From assembly GCF_030271255.1 (NCBI RefSeq), contig NZ_JASJOM010000007.1, positions 186,001-250,000 of the forward strand: 64,000 nt of DNA, read 5' to 3'. Positions 43,078 through 51,584 of this stretch are shown piece after piece. The stretch comes from Peribacillus folii (GTDB lineage: Bacteria > Bacillota > Bacilli > Bacillales > DSM-1321). Under the pieces are notes generated by a model. It worked only from the letters and a program-made list of their open reading frames with translations. It made no database searches and was not told the DNA's origin. A program made the position numbers and the translations under genes. The number at the start of each line of letters is the position of its first letter. Within the stretch, counting starts at the first letter, position 1.

Positions 43078-43825
43078 TTATCTTCACCTCATGGAGGTAC
43101 GTCAAAATATACAGAACAAGAAAGGCAAGAGTTGACGTAATGAAAATGGGTGTTAAAGTCTCTAACCCATATTCGGCAAACGGTTGAAATAGATACATCA
43201 CCGTTCCCTCATGTGAAATAAGGATATACCAAAATGCAAACGTTACTGGATACGTTATTTTTTTATCGTAAGTCAGCATACTAAAGCATGTACCAGCAGC
43301 CCCTATCAAACCCGCAAAAAAAGAGGTTGTTAGGGAAAATAAAAAGATACTAAGATAAGGACTTTCCACTTGCATCTTTATAAATGCTTCCCCTGACACT
43401 CCATCATAATTATTTGCTGAACTAAATCCGGCCATATCAAAAAAAAGAGAGTTGATTAAAAAATTTATTGTTAAGGCTAAAAAAATTACAGAAAAAGACA
43501 CAATGAACGAAGCTTTAAGCTTAACAAAGAAGTATTTCTTTTTTCCTAATTTAGAAATCCAAATGTCTCTAACGCCTGTCTTTTTGTCTTGGATAGGATC
43601 ATCTGAGCAAATCACCAGTAAGTAAAGTGGGAGAAACCACAGTAAAATAATTTGTGTTACATGTCCAATCGTCGACCCTGAAAGAAAAAAGGCCTCCGCG
43701 AGATAGGAATCTTCATAAATATCAGCCGATAACTGAATGATCTCCATACAAGGAATCAGGATGATAGCTAAAATTCCAAAACGACTTAATTTATTTCTAA
43801 ACACTCTACTAATTTGACTTTTCAT
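43067..43825 (-). CDS. ABC-2-like permease protein 1
   Basis: 252 aa with six helices. VRDIWISKLGKKKYFFVKLK after the second helix matches the charged loop of the other two permeases, suggesting the three are distant paralogues. ATG 43825 follows AAGGAG. First transporter gene after the secreted protein, separated from it by a small hairpin. Confidence 0.77.
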   Translation of the reverse strand: MKSQISRVFRNKLSRFGILAIILIPCMEIIQLSADIYEDSYLAEAFFLSGSTIGHVTQIILLWFLPLYLLVICSDDPIQDKKTGVRDIWISKLGKKKYFFVKLKASFIVSFSVIFLALTINFLINSLFFDMAGFSSANNYDGVSGEAFIKMQVESPYLSIFLFSLTTSFFAGLIGAAGTCFSMLTYDKKITYPVTFAFWYILISHEGTVMYLFQPFAEYGLETLTPIFITSTLAFLVLYILTYLHEVKINEI

Positions 43826-43890
43826 CTTTTCTCCTTGTTATGCATTTTAAGGCTCATAAAGACCCCCTTCTTTCAAGTCTTTCATGTTGG

Positions 43891-43910
43891 TAAAAAGGGT
43901 GCGGCCTTTA
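43891..43910 (-). terminator. Weak intercistronic hairpin after the secreted-protein gene
   Basis: On the minus strand TAAAGG-CCGCAC-CCTTTTTA: a short GC-centred hairpin with five T, between the secreted-protein stop (43950) and permease 1 start (43825). A leaky terminator would give more secreted protein than transporter. Confidence 0.5.
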
Positions 43911-43949
43911 ACATACATGAATATTAAATATGGATATGCTATTATCCTG

Positions 43950-44396
43950 TTAACGCACTGCTGGATCCCAATATCCTTCTACTTTATGTGATTTTGTAGA
44001 AAGATTATTATTTTCAGCGCCAATACGCACTGAACCACTGGCAGCTTTTTTAACTTTAATGGTATATTTTTTTCCTTGATAATATTTGCTTGGATGTGAG
44101 TAGGAAGTACCGTTTTTATCAAGCCACATTATAGTAACTGTTCCTGCACCTTCTGAAGAATAGGCAAGATTCAAATACCATGGGGCACTCTTTTCTGCGG
44201 TCGATCTTGATTGCGTCTCGGAGTATCCATTCTCATAAGTAGTGCCCTTATCTGGATTGCTAGAAGCAGGAACAGTAAAACGAAAACTTTTATCATCACT
44301 CGTATTGTTAGCAGCAAAAACACTTGAACCAATACTAAAAACTGAGGCGATAATCAATACAAACATGAAAAAATTTGATTTTCTTGAAATAGTCAT
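43950..44396 (-). CDS. Secreted 148-aa protein (DUF2712-like)
   Basis: A classical Sec signal peptide (SNFFMFVLIIASVFSIGSSV, cleavage near VFAANN) is followed by about 120 residues of beta-rich, Ser/Thr/Tyr/Lys-rich sequence with one repeated theme: WYLNLAYSSEGAGTVTIMWL and RIGAENNNLSTKSHKVEGYW. The SGEGxGTxTxxWL, AENNN and GYWD features recall DUF2712 proteins of Bacillus, found beside ABC systems; this is from memory. No cysteines in the mature part. ATG after AAGGAG. It heads the three-permease operon and is likely the substrate, target or sensor of it; a bacteriocin of the lactococcin-972 type is conceivable. Confidence 0.68.
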   Translation of the reverse strand: MTISRKSNFFMFVLIIASVFSIGSSVFAANNTSDDKSFRFTVPASSNPDKGTTYENGYSETQSRSTAEKSAPWYLNLAYSSEGAGTVTIMWLDKNGTSYSHPSKYYQGKKYTIKVKKAASGSVRIGAENNNLSTKSHKVEGYWDPAVR

Positions 44397-44971
44397 ATTT
44401 TTCTCCTTAAATGTTTATTTTGTAATCAATGAATTTTTTTAGCACTCCATTGATTGCAATAATCTAGATTCACCTAAATAATAGTTCTCTAACGGCGCCA
44501 TTAAAGAACCCATTCTTTAAGAAATATACGAATGAAGACCCACAAAGAACCGCCAGACCCGTTACACGCACAAACTGCCCTGTTCATTTTGATGATTTGT
44601 ACAAAAAAAGACCTTTTAAAAAAGGCCTTTTTAATTGAATTCCCCATGAGCTTTTTTGAAGGTGGCTGCGAATAAATCTTCTTAAATTAAGCATGGGATA
44701 TCTTCATTTTATAAAAATTATAGAAACAGGGAGTTTCTAATTTGAAACTCCCTGTTTCTTTTTAGAAATTTATTTGGGTCCTTTTTATGATATGCAGTAG
44801 AGAGGATCGACCACTCGCGGAGAAGGCAAGGGGTTCCATAGCACAATCGTTTGCCTCCACTTCTCAGTACCCACATATATGCAAATGAATAGATTAGATA
44901 GCAATCGCGGGCAGTTTTTAGTATGATGAAACGTAGGGATTTTTTCAAATTAACTGGGAGGTTCAACATAC
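44397..44971. other. Intergenic region with orphan hairpins
   Basis: 575 bases. Two terminator-like structures: a GACCTTTT/AAAAGGCC stem with T-run near 44606-44632, and the strong stem listed separately at 44722-44764. Neither follows a recognisable gene. Sequence between them has no ORF with a ribosome site. Confidence 0.5.
44722..44764. terminator. Orphan bidirectional terminator
   Basis: 16-bp perfect stem AGAAACAGGGAGTTTC/GAAACTCCCTGTTTCT, six-base loop, five T after it. No gene ends at it; the minus-strand gene starts at 44396 and the plus-strand gene at 44972. Confidence 0.75.
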
Positions 44972-46522
44972 ATGAGCTTACTTTCTATAGATAAATTAGC
45001 ACATAGCTTTGGCGATCGCACCTTATTCAAGGATGTTTCCTTCCGCCTGATGGCCGGAGAACATGTAGGACTGGTCGGGGCGAATGGTGTCGGAAAATCA
45101 ACGATGATGAATATCATCACAGGGCAGCTTATCCATGATGAAGGCCGGGTCGAATGGACTCCCGGCGTCGAATATGGCTACCTGGATCAACATACGATCC
45201 TTGCAAAAGGAAAATCGATTCGCGATGTCCTAAGGGATGCCTACTTACCGCTATTCGAGCAGGAGAAGGCACTTAATGAGGTAACGGAGAAAATGGGGAC
45301 GGCCTCTCCCGAAGAGCTTGAAGAGCTTTTGGAGCAAATGGGGGAAATCCAGGACAAGCTTGAAGCGGGCGGCTTTTACAATCTCGATATTAAAATTGAA
45401 GAAGCGGCACGCGGACTGGGCTTGGATGCAATCGGGCTGGATCGCGATGTTTCGGCGCTGAGCGGCGGACAACGGACCAAGGTTTTACTGGCCAAGCTGC
45501 TTCTGGAACAGCCGCAAGTCCTCTTGCTGGATGAACCGACGAACTACTTGGATGTCGAGCATATCCGCTGGCTGAGCAGCTACTTAAAGGAATATCCGCA
45601 TGCCTTTCTCTTGATTTCTCATGATACCGAGTTCATGAACGGTGTCGTTGACGTCATTTTCCACCTAGAATTCTCGAAGCTGACCCGTTATACGGCCACT
45701 TACGAAAAGTTCCTTGAGCTTGCTGAATTGAATAAGAACCAACATATCAACGCATACGAAAAACAGCGTGAATTCATTAAAAAGCAGGAAGATTTCATTG
45801 CGAAAAACAAAGCCCGCTACTCAACGACAGGCCGGGCAAAGAGCCGTCAAAAGCAATTGAATCGCATGGAGCGGATTGATCGTCCGGAAACGGCCATGAA
45901 ACCGACCTTCGATTTCAAGGAATCACGTGCAAGCAGCCGTTATGTCTTTGAAGGGGAAGATTTGGAGATCGGCTATGACCGTCCATTGCTTCCGAAGCTG
46001 TCGATGACCATCGAGCGGGGAGAGAAAATCGCCGTGGTCGGCTGTAACGGAGTCGGGAAATCGACGCTTTTAAAAACGATTTTAGGTAAAATCGATCCTC
46101 TTGGCGGAAAACGATCCCTTGGCGATTTCCTCTTTTCTTCTTATTTCGAGCAGGAAGTGAAGGCAGGAAATACGACACCTATCGATGAGGTCTGGAACGC
46201 CTTCCCGCATCTTGACCAACCGCAGGTTCGTGCAATCCTTGCCCGTGTCGGTTTGAAAAACGAGCATATTACACGCCCAATGAGCCATTTAAGCGGTGGC
46301 GAGCAAGCAAAAGTAAGGTTGTGCAAGCTGATGCTTACCGAAAGCAACTGGCTATTGTTCGATGAACCGACGAACCATTTGGATGTCGTTGCCAAAGAAG
46401 AACTGAAGCGTGCATTGAAAGAGTATAAAGGGACGGTTCTCCTCGTATGCCATGAACCTGATTTCTATGAAGATTGGGTGACGAAGGTATGGGATGTTGA
46501 AGAGTGGTCGAGCAATAATTGA
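44972..46522 (+). CDS. ABC-F ATPase (YfmM-like)
   Basis: 516 aa with two ABC domains and no membrane part: Walker A GLVGANGVGKSTMMN and VVGCNGVGKSTLLK, signatures LSGGQRTKVLLA and LSGGEQAKVRLC, Walker B LLLDEPTNYLD and LLFDEPTNHLD. The inter-domain linker (about 230-300) is charged and helical. ABC-F proteins act on ribosomes as translation factors or antibiotic-protection proteins. Size and neighbourhood to a YfmL-like helicase favour YfmM. Starts at ATG 44972 after TGGGAGG. Confidence 0.9.
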   Translation: MSLLSIDKLAHSFGDRTLFKDVSFRLMAGEHVGLVGANGVGKSTMMNIITGQLIHDEGRVEWTPGVEYGYLDQHTILAKGKSIRDVLRDAYLPLFEQEKALNEVTEKMGTASPEELEELLEQMGEIQDKLEAGGFYNLDIKIEEAARGLGLDAIGLDRDVSALSGGQRTKVLLAKLLLEQPQVLLLDEPTNYLDVEHIRWLSSYLKEYPHAFLLISHDTEFMNGVVDVIFHLEFSKLTRYTATYEKFLELAELNKNQHINAYEKQREFIKKQEDFIAKNKARYSTTGRAKSRQKQLNRMERIDRPETAMKPTFDFKESRASSRYVFEGEDLEIGYDRPLLPKLSMTIERGEKIAVVGCNGVGKSTLLKTILGKIDPLGGKRSLGDFLFSSYFEQEVKAGNTTPIDEVWNAFPHLDQPQVRAILARVGLKNEHITRPMSHLSGGEQAKVRLCKLMLTESNWLLFDEPTNHLDVVAKEELKRALKEYKGTVLLVCHEPDFYEDWVTKVWDVEEWSSNN

Positions 46523-46535
46523 TTCAATCCATATG

Positions 46536-46569
46536 GAAGGTGCCCAATAGAGACGGGCACCTTCTTTTT
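46536..46569 (+). terminator. Terminator after the ABC-F gene
   Basis: GAAGGTGCCC/GGGCACCTTC perfect stem followed by five T. Confidence 0.9.
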
Positions 46570-46573
46570 ATGT

Positions 46574-46616
46574 CAAAAAAGACTGGAAGGGCAAATAAAA
46601 AATTGCCCTTCCAGTC
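46574..46616 (-). terminator. Terminator after the ATP-grasp gene
   Basis: GACTGGAAGGGCAA/TTGCCCTTCCAGTC perfect stem; six T follow on the minus strand. Located 17 bases after the ATP-grasp stop. Confidence 0.88.
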
Positions 46617-46632
46617 AGAATCACCGTTTTAT

Positions 46633-47586
46633 TCACTTCATTTGCACACGTTTTTGTTTTGCCAATTCAGATCCCAGGAACTTCGCTAATTCAAGCATGC
46701 CATATTGGCCCGCTGCAGCCTCAGCATCATGGTTATAATTCGTATTGGTATTGATGTCATACGTATAGATGTCACCAGCGCCGTTACGAATGAATTCGAT
46801 TCCGGCAATCGAAATGCCATTTTCTTTTAAAAACGCTTCATATTTTTCAATGATTGGATCATGAAAATCTTGCACTATTTTAAATTTTGGTTTTTCTTTT
46901 TCCTCTTCACCGATCGGGCAGAATAAGTCACCGATTTGGCAGGCATCTGCCGGACAAAGCTCGAAGCCTTCGGATGTATCGACCTCTACCGCATAAATGA
47001 ACTTGCCGCCCACGAATTCACAACGGGTGATGAATGGCTCCGGCGCTTTTATGTATTCCTGAATTAATGTAATCCCATCAACTGGCTCATCGAATTCCGG
47101 ACCATCCACATATTGTTTCAACGCTTCTACTGATTGGAATAATTGAACACCGAGTCCTTTACCTGCACGGTTATGTTTCGTGATGAACGAAGCGACATTT
47201 AATTTCACTGCTGCCTTGATGATATTTTCCTTGCCTACAGCTGCAATCGTTTTCGGAGTCTGAATTCCAGCCTTTGTCAGTGCCGTGTATTGATTGACCT
47301 TGCTGACCTCCAGCCTTAGCGCCCGTGATCCATTGAAGACCGTACGATCATGCTGTTCAAGCCACGCTAGCACAGCTTCCGTCATTTCAGGCGCAAATCG
47401 ATGCCCGCGAGTATGTGAGCTTGCACTCATACGGCTATAAAAAACGCCCTCTGGCGGCTCCTCCGTTAAATCGACCACACCCTGGTCAAGATGCCATTCT
47501 TCATAGGGAAGCTCCAACTCATTCATTCTTTTGGTTAAATGGGCCGTCCATTCCTCGTTTTCATGAATGATATACACTTTGCTCAT
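46633..47586 (-). CDS. ATP-grasp, RimK-like ligase
   Basis: 317 aa. N-terminal pre-ATP-grasp domain to about 110, then FITKHNRAGKGLGVQLF (ATP-binding loop), LIQEYIKAPEPFITRCEFV and the metal-binding DINTNTNYN near the C-terminus. Family members join amino acids or amines to carboxylates (RimK, lysine/glutathione-type ligases). Start at ATG 47586 after AGGAGG. Last of a four-gene minus-strand run: helicase, APH-like kinase, nucleotidyltransferase/methyltransferase, ligase. Substrate unknown. Confidence 0.85.
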   Translation of the reverse strand: MSKVYIIHENEEWTAHLTKRMNELELPYEEWHLDQGVVDLTEEPPEGVFYSRMSASSHTRGHRFAPEMTEAVLAWLEQHDRTVFNGSRALRLEVSKVNQYTALTKAGIQTPKTIAAVGKENIIKAAVKLNVASFITKHNRAGKGLGVQLFQSVEALKQYVDGPEFDEPVDGITLIQEYIKAPEPFITRCEFVGGKFIYAVEVDTSEGFELCPADACQIGDLFCPIGEEEKEKPKFKIVQDFHDPIIEKYEAFLKENGISIAGIEFIRNGAGDIYTYDINTNTNYNHDAEAAAGQYGMLELAKFLGSELAKQKRVQMK

Positions 47587-47640
47587 AAAAGGTTCCTCCT
47601 GATTGTTTAACATTTTATGTCTTTAATTGTGACTGTACCC

Positions 47641-48825
47641 TTATACCCGTTCAGCCACCAATGTATAGGTCTTTGGAATGCCGATATCGTGAATTTTATG
47701 ATTCGGTTCTTCCTCGAGCACTTTAATGACAAGACCTGATTGGCTAATTGCCGTGATAAGCTCGCCGATTGTCCATTTACGCTGGACAACCTTTGAAAGG
47801 CCCCCTTTTTCTTCATCCGGCATATGCTTGGAAAAAGCGACTACGTTGTTTTCGATTTCCGGAGCGAAATAGTTGCCTGCAATCTTATGCTTCTTACCAT
47901 TGGAGGTAATCAGTTTGGTTGAAATCGGATGAAATTCATGGAGGATGAATCGGCCTCCCGGTTTCAGCATCTCTTTGATTTTTGCAAATAACGGCTGCAG
48001 ATCAATCAAATAGTGCAGCACGCCCAGCTCCATCAATACCACATCCTGATTCCCTGCTGCATGCTCTTCCGTTAAGGAAAGGACGTCGGAAACGATATAA
48101 TCGATGCTGACCCCTGCGCCGCCAGCAAGCTCATTGGCGAATGCCGCGTTTTCCCGGGAAAAGTCGACGACCTTCACGGAGGCACCCAATATCGCCAGGG
48201 CCACCGCTTTAACACCGTTCGATCCCATCAAATGTGTGATTTTTTTATCCTTGGCCTCACCTATATATTTATAAAATGGATGCAAACGCCATTTTGGATT
48301 TTGCTTGATTTTGGCTGCGACTTCGCCGGGCTCGCCATAGCGATTGACCAGCGCCAAATAATTATTCTGATTCCAGGCTTGTTCATTTTCGGCTGTGAAG
48401 CCCTGCTGCTCGGCAGCTAGGTAAGCATGGATCTCGGCACTGTATCTTTTCATTTCGTCATCATAGAAATAACTGTAAAGCGACCGGCACCAGACAACCG
48501 TATTTCCAAGCATTATCGACAAGCGATAGGGATCGGTTTTTATCGTCGTGTTATACCTGCAGCCCACCTTGACGGATACTCCCTCGACCTCCATGGTAAA
48601 GGAGGCACGGTCAGGACTCCTTTCAGGGGGTGTCGGAGAGTATGCGCCGAAATGGACCAAGACTTCATTGAAAACATCCCATTGCACATCCAGTTCGATG
48701 CCATCTGCCTCTGCATCGACTCCTTGGATAAATAAGGCGGACCGGCCTGTATATTGATAAGGAATATTGGCCTCGGCCAGCATGTTTGCCAATATGGTGA
48801 TGGTATGATAATAGCTTGCTTCCAT
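47641..48825 (-). CDS. Nucleotidyltransferase-like domain fused to SAM methyltransferase
   Basis: 394 aa. Residues 1-130 look like a nucleotidyltransferase-superfamily fold (YTGRSALFIQGVDAEADGIE, then LDVQWDVF with candidate metal acids). Residues about 195-390 form a class I methyltransferase: KKITHLMGSNGVKAVALAIL, VKVVDFSRENAAFAN, VLMELGVLHYLID, LKPGGRFILHEFHP. The methyltransferase glycine motif is GSNGVK, slightly unusual. I know homologues only as hypothetical methyltransferases. It has an AGGAGG site and is 33 bases from the kinase gene. Confidence 0.78.
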   Translation of the reverse strand: MEASYYHTITILANMLAEANIPYQYTGRSALFIQGVDAEADGIELDVQWDVFNEVLVHFGAYSPTPPERSPDRASFTMEVEGVSVKVGCRYNTTIKTDPYRLSIMLGNTVVWCRSLYSYFYDDEMKRYSAEIHAYLAAEQQGFTAENEQAWNQNNYLALVNRYGEPGEVAAKIKQNPKWRLHPFYKYIGEAKDKKITHLMGSNGVKAVALAILGASVKVVDFSRENAAFANELAGGAGVSIDYIVSDVLSLTEEHAAGNQDVVLMELGVLHYLIDLQPLFAKIKEMLKPGGRFILHEFHPISTKLITSNGKKHKIAGNYFAPEIENNVVAFSKHMPDEEKGGLSKVVQRKWTIGELITAISQSGLVIKVLEEEPNHKIHDIGIPKTYTLVAERV

Positions 48826-48858
48826 AGTAACCTCCTAATCATCAAAAGCACTTACCTG

Positions 48859-49767
48859 TTATTCTTCTATCGCCAATGCCAATCCTTTTTCCGTGATCGC
48901 GACCAGCTTTTCATCCTCGCGATCAATGCCATAGACGAGCAAGGTAATAAGCATATATACCGCCCTGAAGCGAGCTAGTTGCTCCGTTTCCTGATCAATG
49001 TCCCCATAGATTTCAAAAAAGGCTTGGCGTGCATTGCTTGGGAAATAACTGTATAAAAAGGCGATGTCGATGGCCGGGCTGCCGATATGGACATCTCCCC
49101 AATCAAGGATGCCAGCAAGAATGCCCTCGTCATCCAGTAAGACATTCCTGACGTGAATATCCCCATGAACGAGTGTTGAGGGCCGCGGCACCTCCATGTC
49201 GCCCAGCCTTTCAACAAAGCAGGTAACCGCTTGAGCTTGTTGGATATATCCGAGCTGTTCCAGTGTGGCAACATGCTCAAGCAGCGATTCTCGGCGAAAG
49301 GCTGCATCGAGCCTTCTCAACCCATCAGGCTCAACGCCTGACTGCCTGGCCTTATCGAGCGGAAAGCTATGGAGGATCTTCAGGAAACCGGCCAATCTTT
49401 TTGCCGATTCAACCTCGTTTGCAACAGATCCTTCTGCAGGCAAGTGTCCCTTTACCATTTTATAGCCGGTAAAGGGGTACGGATAGATGGCACTAGGCTC
49501 TCCAAAAAAGATCGGTTCAGGGATAGAGAGCGGTAAAGTTCCGGCAATGGAAGGCAAAAGGCGATTCTCCACCTGAATCAGCGTAACGGCGAGCGGACGG
49601 CGCGGGAAACGGAATACAAATTCACCATTGATTTGCATGACGGTGTTATCGAACCCTTCCCCTAGCTGCTTGATTTCTTTCCATTCAATTTCCGGAAACT
49701 GCTGCATGATCAATTTCCTTGCCAGCTCCAACGAAACTGGATATTCTGCCACCCAAGGCTTTTCCAC
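48859..49767 (-). CDS. Aminoglycoside phosphotransferase-like kinase
   Basis: 302 aa APH/choline-kinase fold. VFRFPRRPLAV holds the region of the ATP-binding lysine substitution, LVHGDIHVRNVLLDDEGILA the catalytic HGDxHxxN loop, and GILDWGDVHIGSPAIDIAFL the metal Asp. Such kinases phosphorylate sugars, aminoglycosides or macrolides; the target is not predictable. GTG 49767 after GGAGGAG; starts 14 bases after the helicase stop. Confidence 0.83.
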   Translation of the reverse strand: MEKPWVAEYPVSLELARKLIMQQFPEIEWKEIKQLGEGFDNTVMQINGEFVFRFPRRPLAVTLIQVENRLLPSIAGTLPLSIPEPIFFGEPSAIYPYPFTGYKMVKGHLPAEGSVANEVESAKRLAGFLKILHSFPLDKARQSGVEPDGLRRLDAAFRRESLLEHVATLEQLGYIQQAQAVTCFVERLGDMEVPRPSTLVHGDIHVRNVLLDDEGILAGILDWGDVHIGSPAIDIAFLYSYFPSNARQAFFEIYGDIDQETEQLARFRAVYMLITLLVYGIDREDEKLVAITEKGLALAIEE

Positions 49768-49781
49768 TCCGTCTCCTCCTT

Positions 49782-51275
49782 TTACCGGTTTCTCCCTCTA
49801 TTGGAGCTGCTGCCGGAACCGCCCCTTCGGCTGCTTGGTCCTTGTGCACGCACCCCTTTGGAACCGCGTCCTTCTTGGCGGCCGCCTCGTGGATTTTCGC
49901 GAGTTTGTGCATTCCCTTTTTCAGGGCGCCTCCCCCGTGAATCCTCACGCTCATGCCGGCCTCCACGTGGTTTCTCCTTGTCCAATTCCCGATTGTCCGC
50001 TTGGTTCACGGAACGGTGGCTGCCCCTGTTCGGCCCTCTCGTATCTATGCGCTCCCGGTGGCGTCTTCCCCCGCCAGTACGCGGCCGGCGGGCACCGTCT
50101 TCAGAGGAATCTTCATAACGCTTCTTTTTATGTGCCACTTCATCAGGCTGGAACATTTTCACGCCTTCAATCGTCCTTCTTTCGATTTTCATGGAAATCC
50201 CTTTTTCCACTTCACTTAAAAGCTGAAGATCCTTCGTCGCGATGAAGGTTACAGCAAGGCCATGCTCGCCGGCCCGGCCTGTACGGCCAATTCGATGGAT
50301 GTAGCTCTCAGCGTCCTCTGGGACATCATAATTAAATACATGCGTCACGCCTTCTACATCAAGCCCACGGGCCGCAACATCTGTCGCCACCAAGTATTGA
50401 AGCTTGGCATCCCTAAAGTTTTTCATAACTCGTTCACGCTTCGCCTGGGAGAGGTCGCCGTGCAGTTCCTCGGAATTGAAACCAGCGGCCTTCAAAGCAT
50501 CATTCAGTACGGAAACACGGCGTTTCGTGCGGCAAAATATAATAGCCAGATAGGGCTGTTCTTCCTTAAGCATGTTCATTAATGAAGACTGTTTGGCACG
50601 GTCGGTCGTCTCGATGACAAGCTGCCTGATTTGCTCGACCGTCACCTGCTCTGCCTTGACAGCGGCCGTCAACGGTTTATTCATGTAGCGTTTTGCCAGC
50701 TGATGCACTTGTTCAGGCATCGTGGCGGAAAACAGCAGGGTTTGGCGTTGCTCGGGAAGCTGACCCATGATCTCCTCCACCTCAGGTAAAAAGCCGATAT
50801 GAAGCATTTGATCGGCCTCATCCAGCACGAGCGTCCGTGTTTCGGAAAGGTCGATGGTTCCTCTTCTTAGATGGTCCAATAGCCTGCCTGGTGTGGCGAC
50901 GACCACCGAAATATTTCTTGTCAGCTTCTTCATTTGCTGCTCGACATCTTGTCCGCCATAAACGGCAAGCACTTGAAGCTCCTCGATTTCATTGGCGAAT
51001 TTTTTCAATTCCGCAGTGATTTGCAAAGCCAGTTCCCTTGTTGGCGTGACGATCAGTGATTGGATGTGGGAGGCTGCCGGATCGACTTTTTCCAGGATTG
51101 GCAGCAGGAATGCCAAGGTTTTTCCCGTCCCTGTCTGCGCCTTCCCGATAACGTCCCTTCCTGCCAGGATATCGGGTATCGCCTTCTCCTGTATCGGAGT
51201 CGGATTGGCTATTCCTATTTGCTTTAATATCGTATTAATCGCCGGGCTGACGCCAAGATCGATGAAATGTTTCAT
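49782..51275 (-). CDS. DEAD-box RNA helicase (YfmL/CshC-like)
   Basis: 497 aa. Q motif about residues 1-30 ([15 protein letters not shown]), motif I AQTGTGKT, Ia [62 protein letters not shown]. Beyond 375 the tail is very basic and Arg/Gly-rich (repeated RGGR, RGP, SRR), an RNA-binding extension longer than in B. subtilis YfmL. Involved in ribosome assembly or cold adaptation by family. Near the ABC-F gene, as yfmL is near yfmM. Confidence 0.9.
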   Translation of the reverse strand: MKHFIDLGVSPAINTILKQIGIANPTPIQEKAIPDILAGRDVIGKAQTGTGKTLAFLLPILEKVDPAASHIQSLIVTPTRELALQITAELKKFANEIEELQVLAVYGGQDVEQQMKKLTRNISVVVATPGRLLDHLRRGTIDLSETRTLVLDEADQMLHIGFLPEVEEIMGQLPEQRQTLLFSATMPEQVHQLAKRYMNKPLTAAVKAEQVTVEQIRQLVIETTDRAKQSSLMNMLKEEQPYLAIIFCRTKRRVSVLNDALKAAGFNSEELHGDLSQAKRERVMKNFRDAKLQYLVATDVAARGLDVEGVTHVFNYDVPEDAESYIHRIGRTGRAGEHGLAVTFIATKDLQLLSEVEKGISMKIERRTIEGVKMFQPDEVAHKKKRYEDSSEDGARRPRTGGGRRHRERIDTRGPNRGSHRSVNQADNRELDKEKPRGGRHEREDSRGRRPEKGNAQTRENPRGGRQEGRGSKGVRAQGPSSRRGGSGSSSNRGRNR

Positions 51276-51440
51276 GTTATGGCCTACTTTCTGAATTTCT
51301 TCATGTATTCAAAGGGAATCATCTTGGAAAAAGCGGATGTATCTTCCTTCGTTTTTGGTCATTTTTCTTATTCTAGGCTATTTGTAAGTATATCATTATC
51401 TAATTTCGAGAAAACCCGTCACATAAAATTTTTCATGCTA
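51276..51440. other. Divergent upstream region of the helicase and purine permease genes
   Basis: 165 bases with no gene. It contains the minus-strand promoter for the helicase run and upstream sequence of the permease promoter at 51441. Confidence 0.4.
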
Positions 51441-51469
51441 TTGTACTTTAGTTATTTTTCTAATATAAT
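51441..51469 (+). promoter_or_regulatory. Sigma-A promoter of the purine permease
   Basis: TTGTAC (51441-51446), 17-base spacer, TATAAT (51464-51469). The -10 is perfect and the spacing optimal. Confidence 0.75.
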
Positions 51470-51533
51470 TTATAAGATTTTATTATCGAATCATCTTTCG
51501 AGCTACTTACTTGAGAAAATGGTAAGCATCTCC

Positions 51534-51562
51534 TCCTTGTAGTGCTTTGCAAGGATTTTTTG
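51534..51562 (+). terminator. Leader terminator upstream of the purine permease
   Basis: TCCTTG-TAGTGCTTTG-CAAGGA followed by six T, located between the promoter and the ribosome site. It would end transcripts about 85 bases after initiation, so the permease is probably controlled by attenuation. The leader does not contain the conserved purine riboswitch loops. Confidence 0.65.
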
Positions 51563-51584
51563 TATATAAAAAGGGAGTGACCGC

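Noticed and set aside
44718..44969. 83-codon minus-strand frame before the ABC-F gene
   Set aside because: No ribosome site, runs through a perfect terminator hairpin, and no recognisable composition.
51470..51584. Classic purine riboswitch before the purine permease
   Set aside because: The conserved loop sequences and P1-P3 architecture are not present; only a terminator and short complementarities are seen.
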